A stretch of DNA of 64,000 nucleotides, taken from the NCBI RefSeq assembly GCF_041381155.1, contig NC_091142.1, positions 35,761,604 to 35,825,603 of the forward strand. Reading direction: 5' to 3'. Every line of letters starts with the position of its first letter. The first letter of the stretch is position 1. The position numbers and the translations under genes are program-made. Below, in pieces: positions 11,526 to 23,900 of the stretch. The notes below the pieces were generated by a model. The model was given only the letters and a program-made list of their open reading frames with translations, made no database searches and was not told the origin of the DNA. This stretch comes from Argopecten irradians. Its lineage: Eukaryota; Mollusca; Bivalvia; Pectinida; Pectinidae.

Positions 11526-12658
11526 TAGCTCACCTGGTTCCAAAGGGCTGAGTGAGCTTTTCATGGGATAAATAATGCAGCGTCCGTCGTCCGGCGTCAA
11601 TCCCCGTCCGTACAGAAATTTAACCTCATCCTTATTGGGTCCGGATTCAAAGCATTGGCTACAAATGATTGGTGCTACCCCCCAGGGGCCGAGGGGCGGG
11701 GTCAAAATGAGGGTCAATTTGGCTATTTCCATATAAAACTTCTTCTCTGAAACTGAGATAGCACCCATAATGCAATGGTAGCATCCTTATAGGTGGGGAT
11801 TCAAAATTGTACAAATTGATGGGCTGACCCCCCCGGGGGCCTGGAGGGGCGGGCCAAAGGGTTCAATTTGGCTATTTCCATATAAATCAACTTCTAAGTC
11901 TCTGAAACCAAGCATGGGATTAGCACCCATAATGCAAATGGTAGCATCCTTATAGGGTGGGGATTCAAAACTTGTACAAATGATTTGGGCTGACCCCCTT
12001 CGGGGCCTGAGGGCGGGTCAAAAGGGGTCAATTTGGCTATTTCCATATAAATCGTTCTTCTCCTAGATTCTATGCATGATTTAGTCACCAATAATTGGCA
12101 ATGGTAGCATCCTTATAGAGTGGGGATTCAAAATTGTACAAAATGATAGGGGGCTCTGACCCCCCAGGGCCTGAGGGGCGGGGGTCCCAAAAGGGGAATT
12201 TGAGCTATATTCCATATAAATCGACTTCTTCTCTGAAAGTTCTGCAATGGATATGTAGCCACCCAAAATTATGGCATCCTTATGGTAACATCCTGATATA
12301 GGGTGAGCCGGGATTCAGCAGATTTGTACAAATTGGGCTCTGACCCCCCTTTTGGGGCAATTTGAGGGCGGGGTCAAAATTCCTCATACGGGGCCAATTT
12401 GGCTATTTCCATATAAACGACTTCTTGTCTGAACTAAGTGGGATGCATGTAATGCAATGATGTAAATCCTATATAGGTGTGCTACTTTCAAAGATTTTGG
12501 GTGGGCAGGGCTGACCCCCCCCCCGGGGCCCTAATAGGGGCGGAATTTCAAAAGCGGTCAATTTCTTCAGAAAAGAAAAATGAACTTGTATTCTCTCTGA
12601 ACTTAACTTGGCATTACACTCCAGGTGCAATGCGATACAGGCCCTCTGGGCCTCTTGT
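11526..12658 (+). mobile_element. Non-autonomous element with ~157-bp satellite core (degraded copy)
   Basis: It starts TAGCTCACCTGG with a short (CGTCC)n stretch and ends with the palindrome AGGCCCTCTGGGCCT plus CTTGTT. In between lie about five poorly preserved ~157-bp monomers (GGCTGACCCCCC, GGCTATTTCCATATAAA, GCAATGGTAGCATCCTTATA). It is the same family as 28828-31290. The layout resembles the pearl/Helentron-like elements of bivalves, but no diagnostic terminus proves the class. It has no protein. Confidence 0.75.
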
Positions 12659-15600
12659 TTTCATGTACTAATTTTCACTTTACTTTTGATTTTTGCGATT
12701 CTGACCTCATACGGGCTTCTGAAGGGTGGTATAATGGGTCAATTTGAAACTATTTCCTTTGATTCGACTTTTCCTGAACTAAAATTGCCAAGTTCGCACG
12801 AAAATGCAATGGTAGCATCCGAAAATAAGTTTGGTTGTGATTTTGTACAGTATATTTTTTAGGTCATTTCATGGTGCGTTGTCCTTGCAAACTGCAATAT
12901 ATGATATATGGTCTTGTAATTTCAGATACAATTAGGATACTATGGCTTCATAGGCCAGAATTTACAGCTGTGAAGATCTATGTATTGTATAGCTGATATA
13001 TATAATGTATATAAAGCATCATTGTACAGGTTATAAAACTCAGTGTCAAAATTAAACATTGGATTTCCATTTTGCTCTTATTTTTTAAAGTTAAAAGTGT
13101 CTTGTTGATGATATTTTCAGTTAACAAATCAAAACTCCTAGTGTGGCCACAGGCCTATACTTTTCCGGAGGTGAGCTTCAAGTGGCATTATTTTTTTTTT
13201 TTTTCTGCCTCCCTAACTGCGTGTTTGTGGGCACCAACCAATCAAATTCTCTGTCACTATCAAAATGCTTGTCAAGGCCAATCTACTGAAGAGTCATAGA
13301 TGGTTCTTTTAATGATGAAAAATGCTTTTTTTTCCTTATGGGGGTTACATAAAAAAGAAAAGTACTTGTTTTTTAATTTATCATCTGCACACTTGCTGTT
13401 ACCCAGGATGGTGTTGGTAAATTAGGTTTGATAATAGCAGCTCCTAGTACAACCAAATCAACAATGCCATATACCCATTAATCAAGCTTAGTTCAAATGT
13501 GGGCATCAAGACCAGCTCCAATAAGCTTGGTGTCTATATTATTGATCCATAGATCATGATTTAAGAACTTTAAATGTTGTTTTTGATGGAGGAGGCCAAT
13601 TTAGGGGAGAAAATGACCAGTGGGCGTGAAAGTGGCCATATCTGGCACACTGGGTTTCAATTTGCTACCCAGACATGGGTACAACTAGTGTAGAATCCCT
13701 TGTCATCATTACTGCTCCAGTAGTCAGTGTTTTGAAGGCTCAAAATTGACCGCATTATCCTTGTAAGGATACAGATGTAGTAGATTGAATTTTTTGGTGA
13801 TCCGACGCCCACAGTTTTAGAAATCGAAGCAGGGGCCCAATTTGAAGTATATTTGTTCCTTTGATAAATCCGCTACTTGAAACCAATGACAAGTAACTGC
13901 ATGGAATGTAAGCCAAATTTGGCCACAAACATCATTGGGATGAAGGGGAACAGAGTTTGTATAAATTTTTTAGCTCTGACTCCCTGGGGCAAGATGGGCG
14001 GGATCCCAATAGGGAATAAATGAGTAAATTCTATCAAATCGCTACTTGTGCCCTAAGTTTCTGCATTAATCTGAGGTAAATCCTTTATAAATCGCTACTG
14101 GTCCCTAGAGAATCAAGGGAGGTTATAGTGATCGCGTGTTGGCCCAATATGGAATTAGAACTAAACTATCAAATTGACTTCAGAAAAGAAACAATGTTCA
14201 ACCCCTATCTAGAACATTACTTGTCAAATTAACACACCATGTGAGCGATAAGCCCTTGGCCTCTTGTTTTCATTGTATCAAAATTTCCTTCTATTTTTGT
14301 CCAGGGAGGAGTTTTTTTTTTTTTTTTTTGCCTGTATTTGCGATTCTTCCTCATCACGGTAGCTTCTGTACTGCTATATGTATTTGAAACATTTTTCTTG
14401 ATTCATTTTCCTGATTTGTTCTTAATCAACTGCCAAACACACGAAATCCAATCACATGCGAAAATAAGTCGGTTTTTTTACAGTATATGTTTTTAAGGAC
14501 ATTTCATGTGCGTTGTCTCTGCTATTATTGATCTATATGAATGCTCTGTAATTTCAGATACATCTATGATAACACTACTGGCTTCCAGGCAGAACACAGA
14601 TCTGTGAAGATCTAGGAAAGAATAACTGATATATTTATAATGTATATAAACCAAATCCTACAGGGATATAACTCAGTGTCAATCGTCATTGGTTTCAAAT
14701 TGCCAATGCTTTTAAAGTTACAAAAGGTCAATTGTTGATGATATTTTCGTTATAGAAAATCAAAATTCCTAGTGTGGTTGTATGATTTGGAGTGTGCTTC
14801 AATGTGATTACTGCTCCCTAACTGCGTGTTTGTGGGCACCAAACCAATCAAATTCTCTGTCACTACAAAATGCTTTTGTCAAGGCCAGCTAATGAAGATA
14901 AATGGTTTCTTTTAATGATGAAAATGCTTTTTTTTCTTATGCTTTGTTACTATATAAAAAGAAAAGTAAAGTGTTTTATTATTTATCAATGCCACTTGCT
15001 GTTACCCAATGGTGTTGGTAATTATTAGTGTTTGATAAGCAGCTTAACAAAACCAAATCAACAATGCCAGATACTTAATCAAGCTTAGTTCAAATGTTGG
15101 CATCAAGACCAGCTCCAATAAGCTTGAGTGTCTATATTAATCCATGATCATTTAAGAACTTTAAAGTGTTTTTTTGATGGAGGAGGCCAAAGTGCGTTGG
15201 GAGAAAATGACCAGTGGGTGACTGTGGCCATAAATCTGGCACACTGGGTTTCAATTTGCAACCCAGACATGGACAACTAGTGGTAGAATGTTGGTCATGG
15301 CCTCCTGCTCCAGTAGTCAGTGTTTGAAGGTCAACTGACTCCATTATTTAAGGATAGCATTTGTAGTAATTCTGATTGAATTTTTTTTTTATCTTTTTCA
15401 TTTATGTGTGATTAGGTCATGTAGTTTTAATGAACCAAGAGGACGATGATTTTAATGCTTTATATTTGGTGCTTTTAGTAAATGGCTACTGAAACCAAAT
15501 GACCAGTAACTCATTAACTATCATTTATAAGCAGAATGGTTGGTTAAGCTTCTTCTCAATGGCCAACGAGACCTAGTCTGAAACAAGATGTTCTGAAGCT

Positions 15601-15870
15601 GCCCAAAGGATGATCAAGTTTGTGTAAATACATGACCTTGAACTTCATTCAAGATTGTCGGATCAAACATTAAAAACTTGAGTGAACCGTCCAATAGAAT
15701 CTGGAATAGAGAATCAAAGTTAGCATTATAGTGATCGCGTGTTGGCTTGATGGACAGCACTAGACTATCATTGACTGCACTAGATTGTACACGAAACACG
15801 TCACAACCCCTATCTATGATTTATCGCTGACATGTGAGTAAGCATTGCTCCGATTTTGTCATTGATCAAT
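12650..15870 (+). repeat. ~1.6-kb tandem duplication
   Basis: Two consecutive blocks, about 12650-14270 and 14270-15870, align along their length at an offset of 1590-1625 bp. Shared landmarks include CCTAGTGTGG (13138/14770), TGTTTGTGGGCACCAA (13225/14826), GGCACACTGGGTTTCAA (13643/15237) and TAGTGATCGCGTGTTGG. Both begin after a CCTCTTGTTTTCAT element end. The copies differ by many small indels, as if one had decayed or were poorly polished. No gene was recognised. Confidence 0.8.
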
Positions 15871-18800
15871 AATTGACTCTATTACCAGGGGAGTTTGGTT
15901 ATTATGCCTGTATAATATCCGTCTCTAAAATCACTATATTTTACAGCTTTGTAGAAAACTGTTATGTCTTCCCTGTCTGTAGCTTTGTCTCTTAAATCAG
16001 TCAGGACCTATCTCATCTCAACTAATTTCTTCTATCCTGACAAACTCTGAGACTTGACACATTGTGTTGTCTAATGAGCCTGTCGGCCTATTCCTGCACT
16101 TTGTCTCACTCTGATTCTATACAACGATTCTATACAACGATGGAAACTGTTAATTCTTCCACTGATATGAGAAAAGCGGCTAATGGAAAACTAAGTTTTG
16201 TGATCTGATTAGCTGTTGAATGTGTATTTGAAGTGTAGCCTGCATTGTTTTCAAAGCTTGCTCAGTGTACTTAAAATATGTCGTACACTAATCAGGTTGA
16301 ATTTCAACCATAAACTGACATTTGGAAGGAAAACAAATAGGTTTATAATAAAGCATTGATGGCACAAATTTTTTACTTTAAAATGTATTCCTGTGATTCA
16401 TGTGTTTCTGTAATGCGAACTGTGCATGCAAACTGTAATCTTAAAATGAAAAATAGTTCAGTAATGTCTGGTAGTATTTTACCTTTCTGTGTGATCCGTG
16501 ATGATAAGCTGTTATGTCTTGTTGTCTAATGTTATGATTAAAAAGTGAAATTGTAAAAGTAAGCTTGTCAAGTGAAGAATTTACATTTCAAGTAAGTGTC
16601 CTTCTAGTACGAATTTCAAATTTAAAATATCAAATGTCAAAAATTTCAACTGCAATTGATGTCCTTATAGTAATCAAAGATGGATAGAGTAATATCTTGA
16701 ACAATGGATCACAACATCTCATGTACCCAATTGCTGTGTAAGTCCTTGTAACAAATAACAATGCAATCATTATAGCAGATGTAGCGAGGAATAAAGGAAG
16801 TACTAGGATAACAATTCAGTACATGTAGATTTTGCTTTGATGATGGTAATAAAATAAATTGTATGCCTCAGGTCTAGAAAGAGGTACATTATTGCAAGTT
16901 ATGTGGTTATAATCTATACGTTAAACATTTCTAGACAAGATTATAATGTGGGAAGGAAAATGAAGAATAGGGGACATTTTCATAGGGCATTGATATAAAT
17001 GTTGGCTATTTGCACAACCGCTATATTTAAACCCATCCTTCATGTTTAGTATACTGTACAAACGTAGCGCAGCACATCAACAAGAGGACGATATACGCCA
17101 ACAATTCCTAAAATAACTTATGTTGTTTGGATTTCACAACATAATAAGTTCTTTGCTCACAAGTCGTGTCTGCACACACGGGGATACGTGCCACCCATCC
17201 GACCTCTAGTATTGTGATTACAGACATAACAAACATCACAAAAATGGTTACTGAGTGTTTTAAGATACTACAACACAAAACTTACTCTTAAGATTTTAAC
17301 GATTCTTCAACTACATACATATCTTGTTACATGGAGGTCAAAAACATGAGTTAGGTACACATAAATCAGTACACATGCAATTAATTTTCTATCCATTGAA
17401 TTGAAATTGCATGCACTTTGATAATTATCCAACTTTGGAAAAAAAAGTTCATGTATAAGACCCCTCGCAAGCTTAAGGTTTCATCCAATCACCGTCAGAT
17501 TGTGAGCTATTCAAATCTCTTTTATCAGTGGTCTGTCTGTTAAACTGTTTTGTCTGTCTGAAAAATATTCTTAATATTTTCAAAAAAATTAATTGCTAGA
17601 ATCTTTTTCTCAAATTTCAGAAATAGGTTCCCCATTAATTGTCTTTCCGCATGCAAATTACATTTAGGTATCAATTAGTAAACATTGTCAACATAATGTT
17701 GCCAATTATCTTTTAAAAAAAGTTAAATTTGTCTTCAAGGTTAATGCTTTAGACACTTTAGTTTACAAGAGTGGGAAATTCATATTTTTTTTAGAGGACA
17801 AAAACTATTTTTATTGAGATTATTTTAGGATGTAGGTGCTTCTTTACAGTAAGTACAAGGAGTAGTGTCATTTGTTGCCATGTTTCAGCGGATATGGGAT
17901 GTAACATATTGCTATAGTTTAGGAAATGAGTAATGCTTTGTATTGGAGCAGGGGTTTAGCTAGTTGACTGAGTATGGAAATTGGCATTAGTGTTTGTAGT
18001 AAATCAATAGGGTTGTAGTGTACATATCTGGCGTTGTAATTACAGCCACTGACCAATGGCCTGGTCCACTCAACTCGGGTTTGACCTCAGTTTGACCCTG
18101 GCTGGCTGGAGAATTCACCATTCCTGGACACTGATCATAATGATCCTACTTCAACCAATGATATAATTATGGTATTTCTGTCAATGGTAGAATCGTTGTC
18201 GGTTGTTTATGGGCTCTAGTCTTTGAGAGTATGGCTGTTTTCAGTATCTGAGATGTTTCCATTATGACCAGCAATGTTGTTCTTCTCTTGGCTAGATACC
18301 CCTGTTACACACATTTACATAGTGTTAGAGTCAAATGTCTTCTTGTTGTCATCGGATACATGTCTAACAGTGTTACAGGGAAGCTATTCAGTCCTAAGGG
18401 ATCCAGAGAGCTGCTGCTTCATCCGATCAGTCAATTTCACACTCATTGTAGCAGTGTAATGGGGAACTAGGGTAAAGGAAAAAGCTAGTGGCTCCATGTG
18501 AGGAATGAATCTTTGGATGGAAAACCTAAATCTGCACAGAAGTAGATAAAGATCTAGACGCAATGTGATCCCACGATTCCACAAAATGAGAAATACTCCA
18601 TATTTTGGCCCAAAATGTCTATGTGGTTATATTTTCACCAATTCATCACAAATGACTGTCCATAGAATTCAGTGTAAAGAGTAAAGTGGAGGCAATAAAA
18701 TCTAAGTGTACCCCATTCACAGAAAATGAGAATTTCCTGAATAGAAAAGGGCATTTATGTCAATTTATAAGCATTATTACCTTTCATTGTAAAAGTGGTG

Positions 18801-20841
18801 TTGCTACTGGGCCCCTGACAGCTTTGTTCCTTCAGCCGTGTCAGTGTAAGTATGGAGGGTATGTTATTGGATAGTCTCAGACCTCAGTACCTTCAAAGGG
18901 ACAGTGATAAGGGGTCAAACTTCTACACACTCATTTTTCATGTAAACAAAGAACCTATCACAGGCTATTGTTCGGTTTCACCAGCAAATATGGGACACCC
19001 TATCTGAACCAGAACATAAATAAACATTTAGTCTTAGACTCGGTTTGACTGACACCTGTCACTGTAAAACCACTATAGAGATGAGGGTATTTTATGGTTG
19101 TTTTTGCTTGTTTTACTATATTATCAGCATTTTGAGGGAAGGAGCACCTGTTTTCCTCCCCCATACTCCTACAAAGTTGTAGGACAGGTGTCAGAGTGTA
19201 CCACAGACCAGACGGCTCTGTCCATATCATATTGGCATGTACATTTCACTCCAGGCGTCACATTTCACAGGCTTCAGCTGATACTGGGGTACTCTAGCAA
19301 AGAAATGCTGCCAAGAGTTATGTGCCCCTGATAAGATAGGGGTGTGAGGTCATGACCTTTTGTATCAGGAGTAGTAATATCTCTGTAAGGTAATTATCTA
19401 TACTTAATGGAATTTTCCCAAGTACACACGATTAATTGGTGTATAGATTTTTGATGTGTATACAAGAGAAGTGATAAAATTGGAATTATCGGCTATGGAT
19501 GAAGCTGAAACACCATACACCACTATCACAAATACATCTTACATAATTTACATGAAAACTCCCCCTGGATTTTCACTTTTTTATGCTGATTAAAAAATGT
19601 TTTATTACGATTTTCTGTGAGTTTGATTGATTAAGTTAATTGATTTGATTGGTAGTATCATGAAGCATCTCAAATATGGCTGGTTTTATTTTGTGAATTT
19701 TCCTGATAAGGATAATATATTGCTGTGTAGTTGGTATGGGATCAGTGAGACTGGAGTTGTAGTGTAAATACTGTAGGGCTATCAACACTTTATAAAGTGG
19801 ATAGTGATGTATTTCTACGGTAAGGTTGTGTCTGACGGATGGACGGCCTGACAAATGATGAATTTACGACACCTCTCTAGGGCACCATCACTTTTTACTG
19901 GAACAACTACAAACACATTCCTCATTAAACAATACATTCATTTTCCAAATGTTATTCATAATTAAAGCTTTTCCTGAATTGGAGGTGCAAAGCCTGTATT
20001 ATAAGCTATCTTAGCTTGTGTTGTACACTGCGTGATTATGCCTTGGAGGAGTCTTGCCTGGTACACTGTTTGTTTTATATTAATACAGTATAACTTGATG
20101 TGTAATTTGTCGTGTAACTTGCCTAAATCAGATGTCACCTGGAATAGCATATTTGGCTGGTATAGCCAGGTTTATGGATTATACATGTTATAAATACTTT
20201 GAATTAAGAAGAAAAATGTTATACAATTATGCTGGAATACACATCAAAGAATAACATCTTTTAAAAAAGGGGGCTGTTTTAAATAAGAGCTTTCCTGGTA
20301 TTTCTTTTGAATGAATAAAAAAATGAACACCTTAGAAGAGATAATTATAATTTAGAAACTATCTAATTATATTATTACATTAAATGTTATATGTTAAAAT
20401 TTATCACAACAAGTGAGTACCTTTAGAAGGGAGATAACTCTGAACATGTTATGATAACCTCTGAAAGCCTCTACACATAGATACAAGAAGAATTAAAGAA
20501 ATGGTAGATTCTTCACTATACATATTTTCCTTGTAAGATGTTTATTTGATGGTGGGTCTGTATTGATGGTGGGTCTGTATCTACATAGTATAAGTGTCAG
20601 CATGGAGATGTCTTAAATCAGTGAAGCAGAAGTTGATTGGTCCCCACAGGAATTAGCAGTCTTCTCGTAGTAAGCTGTTTCCTCCGATCACTAATTGTGA
20701 CATGTTGAAACTTTGATGCTGTTAATGTGCTGTGATCTTGATTGATAGGAATTTGATTGCAGAAGTTGGCTGTTAAGGGATCAATTGTCCCGCAGCCAAT
20801 CTACATATATATAGGTACATATTACTTCTTCTTCATTACAG
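15871..20841. other. Non-coding region, possibly SASH1 first intron or intergenic
   Basis: No exon, RNA gene or classified repeat was recognised in about 5 kb. It contains only trivial duplications, such as two 18-bp copies of TGATGGTGGGTCTGTAT near 20548. Because SASH1 has an upstream exon (its first visible exon starts mid-codon), part of this may be intron. Confidence 0.5.
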
Positions 20842-20946
20842 ATGGCAAAGAGGAGGATAAAAAGAAGTCTTCCACATTGGGTCGATTCTTCCGGAATATT
20901 GGATTGCGACGATCTGGAAAAAAGCACTCGTACAAACCACATAAAG
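20842..20946 (+). CDS. SASH1: SASH1 exon: FRNIGLRR block
   Basis: A 105-nt exon between CATTACAG and GTACGT. It encodes GKEEDKKKSSTLGRFFRNIG followed by LRRSGKKHSYKPHK. Human SASH1-family proteins carry FRNIGIRKSSKKHS here. It enters with a one-base remainder. Confidence 0.88.
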
Positions 20947-23900
20947 GTACGTCTGAGCTCGCGTAACAGGACGTGACAGTTTCCAGGGCAACCATTGGAT
21001 TAGTGCTTTAATGATATCTGTATATTCTACCACTTAATACCACATTAACAGCATTTACATTTGGATTTGCTGATACTGATCTAAAATTTGGGTCAATTTG
21101 TTCTAACTAGAAGATAAGATAAAGGCAGATATTTGTAGTAGAGAAGAAATCAATGTCAAGTATTGAACAAAACAATGCTTATTTGACAATTTAGAATGAA
21201 GAATTTATAATATCAATGTTCTGTCTTTGTGTTTTTCGAAAGGATTAAAAAGATGAAAGAGACCAAAAAAAATTCAGGATACAATTAAACGATTATTTTC
21301 TTTTTTCTACAGGGGACCCAAACGCTTATGATATTACAATGGACGATGATGACCGCATGGCACTCATGTTGATGGTCAAGGAGGGCAAGATTACTACAGA
21401 GCATGCCCTGCAAGTGGTCAGTGGAAATTGGCCGGACGGCACAATTGTAGGACTGACCTCTCATTAAATCTCACTGCTTTCTCTTGTTTTTCTTTGCTTG
21501 TTGTGGGAATCAGAGATTCATATCAAATTTACACAAAAAAAAAATCATAATTCCATTAACTCTGAAAAACTTAACAGTGTGGCTATTTATAATACAGATG
21601 GAGTAATCATCCTGAAATATAAATGTATGAATTTCAATTTTGATGCAAGGGTCTTAGAGATTCTTCTTTTCTTCAAAAAATTCACAGAATCCCTAATCAA
21701 ATGAAATCAATGAAAGGTACTTGAATAAATTGATTTTGATAAAAGGATTTCATCTTCCCATAAAACGTAAATGTCAAAATGGCCATGGCTCAGCTCATTT
21801 CTGACTGATGCAGCCCTTAAAAATCACAAAAAAAAAAACATTTTTTTCCATAAAATGTAAAATCATAGCATTCAATATTGATCTAAACCATTACAATTTC
21901 TTGTCCTTGCCATGATAATTGAATGATGGTGACATGTAGTCTGTCCATTCCTATAGTGTCCTATCCTGTCCTGTCCTGCATTCATATATGAAGACATATC
22001 ATATGTCTTTCAGACACTTCTACAAAAAATTCAAGAAAACTTTTCACCCAATAAGTTGACACATATGCTGTAAGTTCTTGTATATTCAGCGATGTATCAA
22101 ATTTTAAAGAATCAATATATATTTGATATGAATGGTAAAATAAACGCACAGCAATCGTATTAAGACTGACAATAAGAATGATGAAATTGATAGCTATTTG
22201 AATTTTCTATGTTTCAAAGTGTTTAAGGTCAGTATTTATTCCCATATAACTCTATGTTCATATTTTTCATCACAGGTAAAAAAAATACGAGGAAGAGAGA
22301 CGGAAAGACATAGAACAGGTGAGTTGAGCGACTTCCTGAAATTGGTCAATTTCCTTTTAAAAGACAGTATAAATCAAACGTATAAAACTGACAGCTTTGT
22401 GGTTACTACAGATTCTTATATCACCTGACTTAAATTGTCTATTGTCTCTGACCTTGCCATTGTAATTTTGCATCACCTATCCATTTGTTGTCTCAAACAA
22501 TTATTGTTATTGTTATATCTTAAGAAGTCTAAGATTCCATATATTGGTCCCAGTTGAACCTCATTTACTGATAAAATTTTGAGATGAATGAGAAAATGAA
22601 GATGAAAAAATAGAGCAAGGATTTTATCTTCTTGATAGATTTACTACCGACACAATAATTGATCCCACAGAGAAATTAGAGGAGATCAAATGTACATAAC
22701 AAGGTTATAGTAGAAATCTCTCGGGAATCTTTTAACTGTCTACACATTTATGTTATCACACGGAAAAATCTATACTATGTATTTCAGAGGGAGAAGGCCA
22801 TGAAAAAGAAGAAGAAATTACCTAAGCCTGTAAAATCCCCATCAGCTACCTGTACTGGTGAGTACTTCAAATTGCATAATGTAAAAATACTTATTATAGC
22901 AGTAGGCCTAGTTTTATTTTAGTGCTTTTTGTACTGAAAAGGAAACACTAATTTATGTACAGCACTAAATTGTGTTAAAAGAGTATTTCCAGTATTGAAC
23001 CAATGAGTTAATTATAATTTACTGTTTTCGCATTTGTGCTTATGAAGTGCAAAATTTCATATTCAGATATAATCATATTCAATGAAAATCTGTTAAAATT
23101 TCATGATTAGCAGCAGTACATTATCTTGACTCTTTTCAGGTTCAGCTGCGCGCTGTGAGGTCTGCTCTGGCTATAAGGGTTCCCCACACGACCTTGGCTA
23201 CCCTGTGGGCAATGTTTGTGTGGACCCCACACATCAGATGGAGTATAGCCAGCACCGTCGTGTACACAGTGTGGGACACATCGACCACGCCTACTCACCC
23301 CGGTCCCCAGAGGGCACACGCTCACTGAACTGTACCCCTACTCACTGTGCCATGAGCCGATCGTCGGCAGTCAGTACTCCTGTCAGTTTCTACTCCCCAG
23401 GACACCACCCTAAACTTTACTCCCCAGTATTCCCACAGGATCCACGCCTGTCGCACTACCAGTGTCGGTCCTGTACACATCACCAGCACAGCCCCGCGGG
23501 GAGTGTCCCGGGGCGCTGTCATACAGCCCTGGGTGTGCGTATCAGTCAGAGTGGGTCATCCTCTGGGGGTGGCGCGGGACGACCTATCACCTGGTGGGGA
23601 GGCCAGTCGGTCAGGATCATGTGTGGACCATTCCCCCTCCACTACCTCCTTTGATTTAGTCTCCTCTGAGTCGGAACATTCTATAGACTGTCAATCACAT
23701 GGCCACGCCCCCCATAACCATGCGGCCAATCACAGGGAGAGTGGCCACTACCTCAGTAATACTGGTGCAATATCTACAAACCATGGAAACAAGTCGCCCC
23801 ACGGAGTTTGGCAGAAAACCAATCGGGACACAAATAGTCGTAACCATGTCAAGGTAAGATAATTCTGTGTGAATACCTTAGTTACAGAAAACCAGTCGGG

